Under the pieces are notes generated by a model. It did no database searches. It had not been told where the DNA came from and saw nothing but the letters and a program-made list of their open reading frames with translations. Below, piece after piece: positions 10,621 to 21,089 of a stretch of 64,000 nucleotides of DNA. Source of the DNA: Pseudomonas paraversuta (GTDB lineage Bacteria; Pseudomonadota; Gammaproteobacteria; Pseudomonadales; Pseudomonadaceae); NCBI RefSeq assembly GCF_904063065.1, contig NZ_CAJFCL010000001.1, positions 124,001 through 188,000 of the forward strand. Reading direction: 5' to 3'. Numbering within the stretch: the stretch's first letter is position 1; the number at the start of each line of letters is the position of its first letter. A program made the position numbers and the translations under genes.

Positions 10621-11367
10621 TCAGGCTAGCTGTTCCAGCACCGCATCAGGAATTTCGGCATTGGAATACACGTTCTGTACGTCATCCAGGTCTTCAAGCA
10701 TATCGATCAGCTTGAGCACCTTCTGCGCACCATCCAGGTCCAGCTCGGCGCTGGTGGTCGGCAACATCACAATCTCAGCGTCTGCCGGGGTGAAACCCGC
10801 GGCTTCCAGTGCGTTGCGAACCGCGTAGAAGCTTGAGAACGAAGTGAATACATCCATGGAGCCGTCTTCATTGGTCACCACGTCGTCGGCATCCGCCTCC
10901 ATCGCAGCTTCCATCAACGCATCTTCATCAATGCCCGCGGCATAGGATATCTGCCCTTTGCGCTCGAACAGATAAGCCACCGAGCCGTCAGTACCAAGAT
11001 TGCCGCCACACTTGCTGAACGCATGACGCACGGCGGCTGCGGTGCGATTACGGTTATCCGTCATGCACTCAACCATCACTGCAACGCCACCCGGACCGTA
11101 GCCCTCGTAGCTCAACTCGACCATGTCGTCGGTATCGGCGGCACCGGCACCGCGAGCGACGGCACGGTCAATGATGTCACGGCTCATGTTTGCACCAAGG
11201 GCCTTGTCCAGCGCCAGACGCAGGCGCGGGTTCGAACCCGGATCAGCCCCGCCCTGACGGGCAGCGACGGTCAGTTCACGAATCCACTTGGTGAAAATCT
11301 TGCCTTTTTTGGCATCCTGACGCTCTTTGCGGTGCTTGATGTTCGCCCACTTAGAATGACCTGCCAT
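10621..11367 (-). CDS. yebC: YebC/PmpR family transcriptional regulator
   Basis: This DNA-binding protein belongs to the TACO1/YebC family. The P. aeruginosa orthologue PmpR represses quinolone-signal genes, and other family members act in translation of difficult codons. The true start gives [14 protein letters not shown] (248 aa), the family signature; the upstream in-frame extension is not conserved in type. Three alpha/beta domains are visible, with the acidic EADADDVV and ELDLDGAQ stretches. Confidence 0.95.
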   Translation of the reverse strand: MAGHSKWANIKHRKERQDAKKGKIFTKWIRELTVAARQGGADPGSNPRLRLALDKALGANMSRDIIDRAVARGAGAADTDDMVELSYEGYGPGGVAVMVECMTDNRNRTAAAVRHAFSKCGGNLGTDGSVAYLFERKGQISYAAGIDEDALMEAAMEADADDVVTNEDGSMDVFTSFSSFYAVRNALEAAGFTPADAEIVMLPTTSAELDLDGAQKVLKLIDMLEDLDDVQNVYSNAEIPDAVLEQLA

Positions 11368-11448
11368 AACGCACTCCGAATCCTTTATGAAACCTTGCCG
11401 GTCCTGACACGTGCCACGAACCGGCAATAAAAATTCTCGACCCGAATA

Positions 11449-11478
11449 GCAAAGGCGCATCCGGAGATGCGCCTTTGC
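11449..11478 (-). terminator. Hairpin downstream of aspS
   Basis: A 13-bp stem (GCAAAGGCGCATC with its reverse complement) around a 4-base loop lies 10 bp after the aspS stop. Only a weak T-rich tail follows on the minus strand. Confidence 0.55.
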
Positions 11479-11487
11479 AGGTCAGCT

Positions 11488-13263
11488 TTACTCAGCCTTA
11501 GGCTGTTCGCGCAAACGAATGTGCAACTCGCTCAGTGCCTTGGCATCAACTACACCAGGAGCCTGAGTCATGACGCAGGCAGCGCTCTGGGTTTTCGGGA
11601 AGGCAATGACTTCACGAATCGACTGGGCACCGGTCATCAGCATCACCAGACGATCCAGACCGAACGCCAGACCACCATGGGGTGGCGCGCCGTATTTCAG
11701 GGCATCCAGCAGGAAGCCAAATTTCTCTTCCTGCTCGGCTTCACCGATACCCAACAGACGGAAGACCGCCTGTTGCATTTCCTTGCGGTGAATACGGATC
11801 GAACCGCCACCCAATTCGGTACCGTTGAGCACCATGTCGTAGGCACGGGACAGCGCGGTGGCCGGGTTGGCCTCCAGCTCTTCAGGCGAGCACTTGGGTG
11901 CGGTGAACGGGTGATGCAAGGCGCTGAAGCTGCCGTCGGTGTTCTCTTCGAACATCGGGAAATCGACAACCCACATCGGAGCCCACTCACAGGTCAGCAG
12001 GTTCAGATCGTTACCGACCTTGATACGCAGTGCACCCAGCGCTTCGCTAACGATCTTGGCCTTGTCGGCACCGAAGAACACGATGTCACCATCAACCGCA
12101 CCGACGCGATCGAGGATCACATTGAGGTTGGCCTCAGGGATGTTCTTGACGATCGGCGATTGCAGACCTTCAACACCTTTGGCGCGCTCGTTGACCTTGA
12201 TGTACGCCAGGCCACGGGCACCGTAGATGCCGACAAACTTGGTGTAGTCGTCGATCTGTTTACGCGGCATGCTCGCGCCGCCAGGAACGCGCAAGGCGGC
12301 AATACGGCATTTAGGGTCGTTGGCCGGGCCGCTGAACACCTTGAATTCCACATCTTTAAGCTGATCGGCAACGTCAACCAGTTCCAGCGGGTTACGCAGG
12401 TCAGGCTTGTCGGAGCCGAAGCGGCGCATGGCCTCTTCCCAGGTCATGTGCGGGAATTCACCGAATTCCAGACCCAGCACTTCCTTGAACAGGTTGCGGA
12501 TCATTTCTTCGGTCAGACCCATGATCTCGGCTTCGTTCATGAAGCTGGTTTCGATGTCGATCTGAGTGAACTCAGGCTGACGGTCGGCACGCAGGTCTTC
12601 GTCACGGAAGCACTTGGCGATCTGGTAGTAGCGGTCAAAGCCGGCAACCATCAACAACTGCTTGAACAGCTGCGGCGATTGCGGCAGAGCAAAGAAGGAG
12701 CCGGCGTGGGTACGGCTTGGCACCAGATAGTCACGCGCGCCTTCCGGTGTGGCACGGGTCAGGATCGGTGTTTCGACGTCCAGGAAGCCGTTCTCGTCCA
12801 GGAAGCGACGGATGCTGGTGGTCATGCGCGAGCGCAGACGCAACTTCTCGAGCATTTCCGGGCGACGCAGATCGATAAAGCGATAGCGCAGACGGGTTTC
12901 TTCGCCGACGTCGGAGAATTCGTTGAGCGGGAACGGCGGGGTTTCCGCTTCGTTCAAGACTTCCAGCTCGTAGCCCAGTACTTCGATCATGCCCGAGGCC
13001 ATGTTGGCGTTGCCGGCACCGGCCGGACGCAAGCGCACCTTGCCGGTGACCTTGACCACGTACTCGCTGCGCACACGGTCTGCGGCGGCGAAGGTCTCGG
13101 CGCGATCCGGGTCAAACACCACCTGGGCCAGACCATCACGATCACGGATATCGAGGAAAATCACCCCACCGTGGTCACGGCGACGATGGACCCATCCGCA
13201 AAGGGTAATTTCCTGGCCTTCCAGGCTTTCGTTCAGTTGGCCGCAATAATGGCTGCGCATCAT
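11488..13263 (-). CDS. aspS: Aspartyl-tRNA synthetase AspRS
   Basis: AspRS is a class II synthetase charging tRNA-Asp; in pseudomonads it is the non-discriminating form that works with GatCAB. The start [10 protein letters not shown] is the one seen in Pseudomonas AspRS and gives 591 aa. It has an N-terminal OB anticodon-binding domain (about 1-110), motif 2 with the [16 protein letters not shown] segment, the bacterial insertion domain (about 290-420), and motif 3 [11 protein letters not shown]. The 57-residue upstream open stretch overlaps the end of the zinc-ribbon gene and is not used. Confidence 0.97.
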   Translation of the reverse strand: MMRSHYCGQLNESLEGQEITLCGWVHRRRDHGGVIFLDIRDRDGLAQVVFDPDRAETFAAADRVRSEYVVKVTGKVRLRPAGAGNANMASGMIEVLGYELEVLNEAETPPFPLNEFSDVGEETRLRYRFIDLRRPEMLEKLRLRSRMTTSIRRFLDENGFLDVETPILTRATPEGARDYLVPSRTHAGSFFALPQSPQLFKQLLMVAGFDRYYQIAKCFRDEDLRADRQPEFTQIDIETSFMNEAEIMGLTEEMIRNLFKEVLGLEFGEFPHMTWEEAMRRFGSDKPDLRNPLELVDVADQLKDVEFKVFSGPANDPKCRIAALRVPGGASMPRKQIDDYTKFVGIYGARGLAYIKVNERAKGVEGLQSPIVKNIPEANLNVILDRVGAVDGDIVFFGADKAKIVSEALGALRIKVGNDLNLLTCEWAPMWVVDFPMFEENTDGSFSALHHPFTAPKCSPEELEANPATALSRAYDMVLNGTELGGGSIRIHRKEMQQAVFRLLGIGEAEQEEKFGFLLDALKYGAPPHGGLAFGLDRLVMLMTGAQSIREVIAFPKTQSAACVMTQAPGVVDAKALSELHIRLREQPKAE

Positions 13264-13372
13264 GGTAGTGGTTTCACTTCTCGTAATTCGAAATTCGGTG
13301 GAGGTCTTGCGCACCGTCAGTGCTGGTAACAATGCAAGAGCCCGCTTGTGTTCAGACTGCTTTGGTTCAGCC

Positions 13373-13594
13373 TCAGTCGGATTTGTCGCCGCCTGCCAGA
13401 TTCTTTTTCGAGCCTGTCTTGAAGTCTGTTTCATACCAGCCGGTGCCGCTAAGGCGGAAGCCTGGCATGGACAGCATTTTCTTCAGCTCAGGGGCCTGAC
13501 AGGCAGGACAATCAACCAGTGGCGAGTCACTGATCTTTTGAATGGCTTCCAGTTGATGACCACAGGAAGCGCACTGGTAATCGTACATGGGCAT
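13373..13594 (-). CDS. FmdB-family zinc ribbon protein
   Basis: A 73-residue protein beginning [12 protein letters not shown], the start typical of FmdB-family regulatory zinc ribbons. Two CxxC pairs (CASC and CPAC) form a zinc knuckle, and the tail GGDKSD resembles family members found upstream of aspS in many proteobacteria. The function is unknown. It lies 109 bp upstream of aspS and is probably cotranscribed. An upstream in-frame ATG at 13648 is ignored because family members start with MPxYDY. Confidence 0.9.
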   Translation of the reverse strand: MPMYDYQCASCGHQLEAIQKISDSPLVDCPACQAPELKKMLSMPGFRLSGTGWYETDFKTGSKKNLAGGDKSD

Positions 13595-13649
13595 TGGCGT
13601 GTCTCGACAATCCGTTAGCGGCAACCCATAAGGAGGGTTACGCAGCAAA

Positions 13650-14717
13650 GCGCGAGATTATATCTGGTAAATCGAGCCATTGCAGCCGCATGAACAGCCA
13701 TAAGACCTTAAAGGCACCATGATTCGCAAAAGATTACAAGCCACCGAACAAACTGCTCCGGCGCCACACCCCGAATCGCCCGGCAAACCGGTATTTTTCG
13801 GCAGCTTCGGGAGAAGCTCTCCGAGCCTGGGTACATGCCAACCCAATGAGGCAGTCAACGTCTTGCACCCTCCATGCCCCACTATCAACTTCCCGATCAA
13901 TGCAAGAACGCCAGGAATTTATCAAGCAACGGTTCTTACCCTCAATATAAAACCCCACCTGCTGATATATATCGGCAAACCGGCGACAGTCCTCCAGCCA
14001 GACCAAACTGGAAAGGGGCCAGGGCAAGTTCTTTTCGAAATCAAAAAATACAAACATCCATCCCGCCCTGCGCCCTGCACTTCTGCGCCAATATCAATCA
14101 ACATCCAGCACAATCAAAGGTGGTTTTTTTTGAAACAACCCCTTATGAAACACAGACCGCAAGCCTCTCAAGGCGGCATGCGCGCCCGGGCCCGACCAAA
14201 GAACATGAACCCCTGAGCAAACTAACCGGGAACGACCAGGCTAAAGCCCTCGCGCCCATCCAGAACAGTTAAGGAAAATACAATACCCCCACTCAACGTC
14301 TGGTACTTCAGCGTTAAAAAATACCCGCCCGCAGCGACAACTGACACTTTATGCATGATCAAAAAAACACAAAACCGTACTCATCCAGATCATGCTCGGC
14401 ACTCAAGCACCACCTTTTAAATCACATACTACAAGCCCCCTATCACTCATAGTTTAAATACGAGCCAGCACGACACTTTCAGTACTTGAGCAACCCATTA
14501 TTTTTGTCAATTCATAGCAGATTATAAATACAACTCCTTCCAGGGCTCTGCCCCCTGGAAATATGACCAACGGTCATGCCTGTACCAACATCGGCATAGG
14601 ATGCTGTAACCAGCCACAATCACCCGACGCCATCAGATGCCGCCTGAAATGGGCTGCACACCTCTAGAACAAGGCTCTACCACTAAAAAACGCGGGGGAT
14701 CATCATGTGCTGTGCAA
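13650..14717. other. A/C-rich gene-free region
   Basis: I see no convincing gene here. The plus strand is visibly rich in A and C and poor in G; for example 14401-14460 contains only three G's. The open frames present lack ribosome sites and family resemblance. Small hairpins lie at about 13803-13818 (AGCTTC/GAAGCT), 14538-14558 (TCCAGGG/CCCTGGA) and 14562-14576 (ATGACC/GGTCAT). In P. aeruginosa the gene dps lies between aspS and the cold-shock gene; it is absent here. Confidence 0.6.
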
Positions 14718-14938
14718 TCACATCAACATCCCATCAATACGCTTAATTTGAGAAGGCCCAAGCTTTGCTGTTAAATAGGCGGCGTGTCGCCTTCGTCAAG
14801 CCTCTGGCGACGGCGCATAGGCTGATGCCCGTACGTGTCTAGCGCCTCCATCATTTTCAGAAGCGAACCGTACGCAATCAGCTCTTCCTTGCGATCCGTC
14901 TTAAATGTGAGTTTATTGAAATGTTGAAAATCGTCCAC
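14718..14938 (-). pseudogene. Probable decayed small gene in two overlapping frames
   Basis: On the minus strand a frame from GTG at 14938 to TAA at 14771 reads 55 residues of protein-like, charged sequence ([16 protein letters not shown], then MMEALDTYG and a basic RRRQR segment). Near its end, another frame continues in equally protein-like sequence (YLTAKLGPSQIKRIDGM) to TGA at 14718. A single frameshift at about 14775-14800 would join them. A TAG lies two codons before the GTG and there is no good ribosome site, so the 5' end may also be lost. It overlaps the divergent cold-shock gene by 18 bp. The family is not recognised; it could instead be an intact 55-aa gene. Confidence 0.35.
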
Positions 14939-15523
14939 CTGCTAACGGGCGCAGCTGCATTGCTGCTGTCCTTCATTCCTAGCCTGCAACCTGAAGCTAT
15001 ACCTTACCTGCAACACGCCGATGCTCTGTATCTGGCTTTTTTTGGTCTCCTTAACCTGACACTGGCTCCAGTCATTCCGTTCTGGAATAAAGGCCCCCGT
15101 CATCAACTGCAAAATCTGGTCAGCGCTCTATTGGTGCTGTCTGTTGTCCTGCAAACCCTGACCCTGTTCGGCCTGTTGTTGCCGATCGGCGATCAGCCAG
15201 CAATTTTGATCAGTCTCGTTCCTGCTGTAATTGCCGTGTTGCTGCATCTTGTAGTCAGCTTCTACAAATCATCACCTTCGTCGACTTCGCAAAGCTATGA
15301 CATGACCAACCGCGATACAGGCACTGTAAAGTGGTTCAACACCTCCAAGGGGTTCGGCTTTATTTCCCGCGACTCCGGGGATGACATTTTTGTCCACTTT
15401 CGCGCCATTCGCGGCGAAGGTCACCGGGTACTGGTGGAAGGACAACGTGTCGAGTTCTCGGTGATGAACCGCGATAAAGGCCTACAAGCTGAAGATGTAA
15501 TTGCAGCGTTGCCACGCCGCTAA
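14921..15523 (+). CDS. Membrane-anchored cold-shock domain protein
   Basis: The 200 residues combine a hydrophobic N-terminal region (about 1-125, three to four membrane helices, with [13 protein letters not shown] and [23 protein letters not shown]) with a complete C-terminal cold-shock domain (about 133-200). The domain has GTVKWFN, RNP1 KGFGFI and RNP2 DIFVHF, so it should bind single-stranded RNA or DNA at the cytoplasmic face. It corresponds in place and architecture to PA0961 of P. aeruginosa. What membrane attachment does for it is unknown. Confidence 0.88.
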   Translation: MLKIVHLLTGAAALLLSFIPSLQPEAIPYLQHADALYLAFFGLLNLTLAPVIPFWNKGPRHQLQNLVSALLVLSVVLQTLTLFGLLLPIGDQPAILISLVPAVIAVLLHLVVSFYKSSPSSTSQSYDMTNRDTGTVKWFNTSKGFGFISRDSGDDIFVHFRAIRGEGHRVLVEGQRVEFSVMNRDKGLQAEDVIAALPRR

Positions 15524-15530
15524 TTTCAGC

Positions 15531-15574
15531 AAAAAAAAACCGCGATCCAGCCCTGGCTGATCGCGGTTTTTTAT
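15531..15574. terminator. Bidirectional terminator
   Basis: A stem (AACCGCGATC-AGCC and complement) is flanked by an A-run on one side and T-run on the other. It lies between the converging cold-shock gene and slyX and serves both. Confidence 0.88.
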
Positions 15575-15588
15575 TGCCTGTTCAAAAA

Positions 15589-15795
15589 TCAATAATGCGG
15601 CGGCGGAGCTTCTTCCTCAAATGATTCGAACTGTCCGCCCATTTCTTCCTGGCGCTTGAGCAGCGCAGCCATCTGCATTTGCAAACGGTCGACGGCGTTT
15701 TGCTGCATCACCAGCACATCATTCAATGCCTGAATGGTGTCATCCTGAAAAGCCAGACGGCTCTCAAGGTCCATTACCCGCGCCTCAAGGGTCAT
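15589..15795 (-). CDS. slyX: SlyX family protein
   Basis: A 68-residue coiled-coil protein starting [20 protein letters not shown] and ending in PPPHY, the SlyX hallmark. The function is unknown (it was named from proximity to slyD in E. coli). An adjacent ATG one codon upstream (15798) is possible, but AGAGG is better spaced for the second ATG. The start region overlaps the stop of the HIT gene (ATGATGA), so translation is coupled. Confidence 0.93.
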   Translation of the reverse strand: MTLEARVMDLESRLAFQDDTIQALNDVLVMQQNAVDRLQMQMAALLKRQEEMGGQFESFEEEAPPPHY

Positions 15796-16223
15796 CATTG
15801 CACCTCTGAAAAAGTGAACTCGACACCAAGGACCGACTTCAACTTGTCCTGGATCGCGCCCACCTCTGCCTGGGTATACGGCTTTGCCGGGTGCTTGCCC
15901 CAGACCGGACCGGGCCATGCAACATCGGCCTGGTACCGAACAATGACGTGCATGTGCAGCTGGCTGACAACATTACCCAGCGTCGCGACATTCATTTTGT
16001 CCGCGCCGAATGCATCCTTCAGCGTCCGCGCCAGGGCTGTTGTCTCAGCCCACATCAACTGCTGATCATGTTCATCCAATTGAAACAATTCACTTATACC
16101 CTCGCGCCGTGGCACCAAAATAAACCAGGGATAATTCGAATCATTGGAGAGCAACAGACGGCACAAGGGGAAGTCCCCTATCAGCCAGGTATCCTCGTGA
16201 AGGCGTGTATCCAAAACGAACAC
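15795..16223 (-). CDS. HIT-family nucleotide-binding protein
   Basis: A 142-residue histidine-triad protein, probably a nucleotidyl hydrolase or transferase in the cytoplasm. The motif appears as [10 protein letters not shown] (about residue 90), where the third His of the classic HxHxH is replaced by Ile, as in many proteobacterial members. It is cotranscribed with slyX, overlapping it by a few bases. The substrate cannot be told from sequence. Confidence 0.9.
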   Translation of the reverse strand: MFVLDTRLHEDTWLIGDFPLCRLLLSNDSNYPWFILVPRREGISELFQLDEHDQQLMWAETTALARTLKDAFGADKMNVATLGNVVSQLHMHVIVRYQADVAWPGPVWGKHPAKPYTQAEVGAIQDKLKSVLGVEFTFSEVQ

Positions 16224-16398
16224 TGGGTGTTCTCCTGTTCAACGGGCAGTTTCAGTTCAACCGGCGCCTGACGACACGTATCAACCGCCAGGCGAAAGAG
16301 CTGCAGGATACCCTTGATTGCTCCATACATCACGGCAGCAAGCATTGATTTCCACCAGCAGCGCAGCAACAAAGGCTCAATCAACAGTCATCAAACAC

Positions 16399-16446
16399 TT
16401 GTGCACCAAAAACGCACAATATGAATGTTTTTAGTGCACCAAAACG
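16399..16446. promoter_or_regulatory. Repeated operator-like motif GTGCACCAAAA
   Basis: The motif GTGCACCAAAA(A)CG occurs at 16401 and again at 16434, 33 bp apart (about three helical turns). The first copy sits in an inverted repeat TTGTGC-N9-GCACAA (16399-16419). The half-site recalls NtrC sites (TGCACC-N5-GGTGCA) but is incomplete. The binding factor is unknown. Confidence 0.35.
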
Positions 16447-16824
16447 TCACCGACCACCCCAACAGGTGTTTACCGGTAACGTTTCAGGTGTTTCCCTGCG
16501 CCAGAACCTGGCCTTTACAACGGAAAAACTGGCAGCCAGCCCTGCAATATTCCCGTTTAACCCAAGCAGCGTCTGGATTTTCAGACTGGAAATGCCCAAA
16601 AAAATATTTTTCGAGCTATTGGGTAATTTGAGCATGCTTGTTGCATAAGCCACTGACACAGTCGTCCAAGTGTCTGCCGGAGTGCGGTCACCGGGCGATA
16701 AATAACAATAGCTGCGCCGCTAGAATCCGGGATTTAAATGTGTAGGCGCAACGTAGTTTCCATGTAGCCACAGCTGTAAACAGCACTTTAAACATGCTGA
16801 AAAACGGCATACAGCTATGCGCCT

Positions 16825-16852
16825 GCGACATGCGGGGTAGCAATTTGCGACA
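16825..16852 (-). promoter_or_regulatory. Possible ArgR half-sites upstream of oprD
   Basis: TGTCGC occurs twice on the minus strand (16830-16825 and 16852-16847), 22 bp apart. P. aeruginosa ArgR binds tandem TGTCGC-N8-AA half-sites and activates oprD with arginine. The conserved AA after the spacer is not well matched here (AC and AG), so this is tentative. Confidence 0.35.
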
Positions 16853-17007
16853 CAGCTGTAAAGAAACTGAATGCTTATGAGAGCAAGTATCGCCAACATG
16901 GCCGGCGTGATATAAGTTTGCGCCGACACAAAAAGAAAGAGCCGCCCCAGATAATAATTCAGGTGGGACGGCAGTACTCTTCCTAAAAACCAAAGGAGCA
17001 AATCACG

Positions 17008-18291
17008 ATGCGCGTGATGAAGTGGAGCATGATCGCCCTGGCTGTTTCAGCCGGTACTACCCAGTTCGCAATGGCCTCATCGCAGGACGATGCTAAAGGT
17101 TTCATTGAAGACAGCACGCTGACTTCCAAAACTCGCATGCTGTACATGAACCGTGATTTCCGTAACGGCGCTGGCAACATCGCCAAGCCAGGTGGCGGCT
17201 TCAAAAGCGGCTACCGCGAAGACTGGGGCCTGAGCGAACTGCTCAACTACCAGTCCGGCTTCACCCAGGGCACCGTCGGTGTCGGTGTTGACGCTTTCGC
17301 CATGGGCACAGTACGCCTGGACGGCGGCGCTGGTCGCCAGGGCAACGGCCTGTTCGCTACCAAGGGCGACGGTTCTCCGGAAGATACCCAATCGAAAATC
17401 GGCGGTGCTGTAAAATTCCGTCTTTCCGATACCGTTCTGAAATACGGCAACCAGTTTGTTGCCAGCCCGGTTTTCTCTACCGATGACAGCCGTTTGCTGC
17501 CAGAAGTAGCTACCGGCACCTTGCTCACCAGCAAGGAAATCAAGGGTCTGGAACTGAGCGCCGGCCGCTTCACAGCGCTGAGCTCGCAAACTGGCATGGC
17601 TCGTGACAGCATCAACGGCCCAGGCCAGCCTGGCCTGACCTCTGCCAACATTGCTGGCGCAACCTACCAGTTCACCGACAACCTTGTCGGTGGTGTGGCG
17701 GCATCCGATGTTGATGACTACTTCAAGAAGCAGTACATCAACCTGAACTACACCCTGCCGATCGCAGACTCTCAAGCCCTGAACTTCGACCTCAACGGCT
17801 ACAGAACTTCGAGCCAAGGCCAGGAACTGGCTGGCAACGTAGACAACAAAATCTGGAGCTTGGCAGCTGCCTATAGCCTCGGCGCCCACAAGTTCACCAT
17901 TGCTCACCAGCGCTCCACCGGTGACAGCGGTTACTACTACGGCGTAGACGGCGGCGGCACCATTTTCCTCGCCAACTCCGTGCAGTACTCCGACTTTAAC
18001 GCCAAAGACGAGCAGTCCTGGCAGGGTCGTTATGACCTGAACATGGCCAGCTACGGCGTTCCAGGCCTGAGCTTCATGGCTCGCTACGTTCGAGGCACCA
18101 ACATCTCCACCAATGACGGTGAAGGTAAAGAGCACGAGTTCGACTTCGAAACCAAGTACGTGCTGCAGGAAGGCCCGGCCAAAGACCTGTCTTTCCGTCT
18201 GCGTAGCGCTATTTACCGCACCACCAGCAACTACGGCAATGACGTCAACGACGTTCGCCTGATCGCTGAGTACCCACTGAACATCCTGTAA
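17008..18291 (+). CDS. oprD: OprD-family outer-membrane porin
   Basis: This is an 18-strand substrate-specific porin; OprD of P. aeruginosa takes up basic amino acids and carbapenems. The 427 residues have a signal peptide (cleavage near AMA-SSQDDAKGF), the OprD-family N-terminal FIEDSTLTSKTRMLYMNRDF, and a C-terminal strand for BAM recognition. The first ATG is chosen because AAAGGAG lies 9 bp upstream. Its position after HIT-slyX matches PA0958, the oprD of P. aeruginosa, but the exact substrate is inferred. Confidence 0.9.
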   Translation: MRVMKWSMIALAVSAGTTQFAMASSQDDAKGFIEDSTLTSKTRMLYMNRDFRNGAGNIAKPGGGFKSGYREDWGLSELLNYQSGFTQGTVGVGVDAFAMGTVRLDGGAGRQGNGLFATKGDGSPEDTQSKIGGAVKFRLSDTVLKYGNQFVASPVFSTDDSRLLPEVATGTLLTSKEIKGLELSAGRFTALSSQTGMARDSINGPGQPGLTSANIAGATYQFTDNLVGGVAASDVDDYFKKQYINLNYTLPIADSQALNFDLNGYRTSSQGQELAGNVDNKIWSLAAAYSLGAHKFTIAHQRSTGDSGYYYGVDGGGTIFLANSVQYSDFNAKDEQSWQGRYDLNMASYGVPGLSFMARYVRGTNISTNDGEGKEHEFDFETKYVLQEGPAKDLSFRLRSAIYRTTSNYGNDVNDVRLIAEYPLNIL

Positions 18292-18332
18292 TCGATGCCT
18301 TCGGGCTTTAGTTACAAGTACTGTGTTTAGTA

Positions 18333-18368
18333 AAAACCACGCCCCTGCCTCAGGGGCGTGGTTTTTTA
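18333..18368 (+). terminator. Terminator of oprD
   Basis: A strong stem (AAACCACGCCCCTG with complement) is followed by TTTTTTATT. Confidence 0.9.
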
Positions 18369-18470
18369 TTGCCCGGGGCAAAGTATATATAGCAAGCTAA
18401 CTAACAACCCGGCAACCAACAACTTCTTGGCCCCTGCCCCCATCGATCCGTATGAAGGTACTAAAACAAA

Positions 18471-18493
18471 TAAAGGGGCATATTCGCCCCTTT
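18471..18493 (-). terminator. Probable terminator of mscS
   Basis: An AAAGGGGC/GCCCCTTT stem lies 41 bp beyond the mscS stop, with a T-rich tail on the minus strand. Confidence 0.6.
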
Positions 18494-18533
18494 AATTGTT
18501 CCTGCACCTGATGATCAAGTGTGGTGCGCAGTA

Positions 18534-19376
18534 TTAGTTCGCAGCCACTTCCTGAACCATACGGATGACTCGCTGAGGAAACGGAATGTCCACACCCTCG
18601 GCCCGCAGGCGATCACGTGCGTGCTCGTTGAACATGAACAGAACATCCCAGTAATTGGGCGTATCCACCCAAACCCGCAGCGACATCGTGATAGCACTCT
18701 CACCCAGGGCGGATACCACCACCACCGGGGCCGGATCTTTAAGTACCCGCGGATCATCTGCCAGCATCAGCAGCACCTCACGCACCTTCTGCAGATCCGC
18801 GTCGTAATCAACACCGACGTCAAACACCACCTTGCGTGTCGGTTGACGGTTGTAGTTGGTGATGATGCCGTTGGACAGATTACCGTTTGGCACGATCACG
18901 GTTTTGTTGTCACCGGTACGCAACACCGTGTGGAAGATCTGAATGCTATCGACGGTTCCGCTCACGCTTTGCGCTTCAATCCAGTCACCGATCTTGAACG
19001 GACGGAACAACAGAATAAGCACTCCGCCGGCAAAGTTCGCCAGGCTGCCCTGCAACGCCAGGCCAATAGCCAGGCCTGCCGCACCAATGGCCGCGACGAA
19101 CGACGTGGTCTGGATGCCAATCATTGAGGCAACGCTAACAACCAGCAACACCTTGAGAATGATATTGACCAGGCTGCTGATGAAACCCTGCAACGCCAGA
19201 TCAGCCTTCCTCAACGCCAGCAAGTGCGCCAGTTTTGCCGTCAACCGGTTGATCAACCACCAGCCTACCGCCAGGGTGATCACTGCCAGCAGCACACGGC
19301 TGCCGTATTCCATAATCATCGGGATCCAGGCCTGTGAGGCCTTGATCAACTGATCAACTTCAGCATTCAAATCCAC
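18534..19376 (-). CDS. mscS: Small-conductance mechanosensitive channel MscS
   Basis: This is a heptameric inner-membrane channel that opens on hypo-osmotic shock. The 280 residues contain three membrane helices (about 22-45, 62-85 and 92-122). The pore-lining TM3 is rich in Gly/Ala (AAIGAAGLAIGLALQGSLANFAGG), followed by the beta domain with FRPFKIGDWIE and the C-terminal alpha/beta domain. The GTG start has AAGGAG upstream. A second, more distant channel-type protein is cmpX at 32.2 kb. Confidence 0.95.
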   Translation of the reverse strand: MDLNAEVDQLIKASQAWIPMIMEYGSRVLLAVITLAVGWWLINRLTAKLAHLLALRKADLALQGFISSLVNIILKVLLVVSVASMIGIQTTSFVAAIGAAGLAIGLALQGSLANFAGGVLILLFRPFKIGDWIEAQSVSGTVDSIQIFHTVLRTGDNKTVIVPNGNLSNGIITNYNRQPTRKVVFDVGVDYDADLQKVREVLLMLADDPRVLKDPAPVVVVSALGESAITMSLRVWVDTPNYWDVLFMFNEHARDRLRAEGVDIPFPQRVIRMVQEVAAN

Positions 19377-19499
19377 TTGTATCTCCTTGCACCCATATCC
19401 GGCGACTTCATTCGTTCAGCGAGACGATAGAACAGCTCAATCGTTTTTGCAGGTCCAGGGAAAATCGGACGTAGATAATCGCCATAGGTTCCCCCGTAT

Positions 19500-19985
19500 T
19501 CAGTCACGGAAGTTATTGAACTGCAGCGGCATATCGAAGGTTTTGGCCCGCAGTGCAGCGATCGCTTCTTGCAAATCGTCACGCTTCTTGCCAGTGATAC
19601 GCACTTGCTCGCCCTGAATGGAAGCTTGAACCTTGAGCTTGGCGTCCTTGACGTGAGCAACGATTTTCTTCGCCAGCTCCTTGTCGATGCCTTCCTTCAA
19701 TACGGCTTCCTGCTTCATCAATTTGCCAGAAGCGTAGGCATCCTTGATCTCAAGGCATTGCGCATCAATCTTGCGCTTGATCAGGGCCAGCTTGAGAATC
19801 TCGATCATCGCTTCCAGCTGAAAGTCAGCCTCGGCGGTCAAGTTCACGGTCAGGTCCTTCTCCTTGAACTCAAAAGTACCCTTACCCTTGAGGTCATAAC
19901 GACGATCCAGCTCCTTGACCGCGTTTTCAACGGCGTTGGTGACTTCGTGCTTGTCCAGTTCGGATACCACGTCGAACGACGGCAT
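19500..19985 (-). CDS. yajQ: YajQ family cyclic-di-GMP-binding protein
   Basis: A 161-residue protein with two RRM-like domains, starting [21 protein letters not shown]. Homologues in Xanthomonas and P. aeruginosa bind cyclic di-GMP and influence virulence gene expression. The ribosome site TTGGAGA precedes this ATG; an upstream ATG would add an unconserved leader. It is divergent from panE. Confidence 0.93.
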   Translation of the reverse strand: MPSFDVVSELDKHEVTNAVENAVKELDRRYDLKGKGTFEFKEKDLTVNLTAEADFQLEAMIEILKLALIKRKIDAQCLEIKDAYASGKLMKQEAVLKEGIDKELAKKIVAHVKDAKLKVQASIQGEQVRITGKKRDDLQEAIAALRAKTFDMPLQFNNFRD

Positions 19986-20068
19986 GTAGTTTTCTCCAAT
20001 AATAAAGGGCGCGCTCAACACAGATGGAGCACGCCTGACCTGACAGTTAAAATGCGCGGGCATTATAG

Positions 20069-21055
<987 letters not shown>

Positions 21056-21089
21056 GGCCCGCGCTACTCTGCGGCCTTGTTCTTCTTGA

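Larger units (their letters stand above)
16224..17007. promoter_or_regulatory. Long regulatory region between the HIT gene and oprD
   Basis: About 780 bp hold no credible gene. Within it lie repeated operator-like motifs at 16399-16446 and tandem GCGACA motifs at 16825-16852, listed separately. The oprD ribosome site AAAGGAG is at about 16992. Confidence 0.5.

Noticed and set aside
11467..13329. 620-codon open frame opposite aspS
   Set aside because: Shadow of the intact aspS gene; no domain seen.
13719..14216. 165-codon open frame in the aspS/cold-shock gap
   Set aside because: It lacks a ribosome site and reads as low-information sequence rich in Pro and Thr, following the A/C bias of the DNA. 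The opposing frame is no better.
16181..16384. 67-codon minus-strand frame beside the HIT gene
   Set aside because: It starts with TTG or a weakly placed ATG and overlaps the HIT start. It could be a real short gene, but the evidence is too thin to list it.
16688..17001. Two overlapping minus-strand frames upstream of oprD
   Set aside because: No ribosome site, no family resemblance, and they lie in the oprD promoter region.
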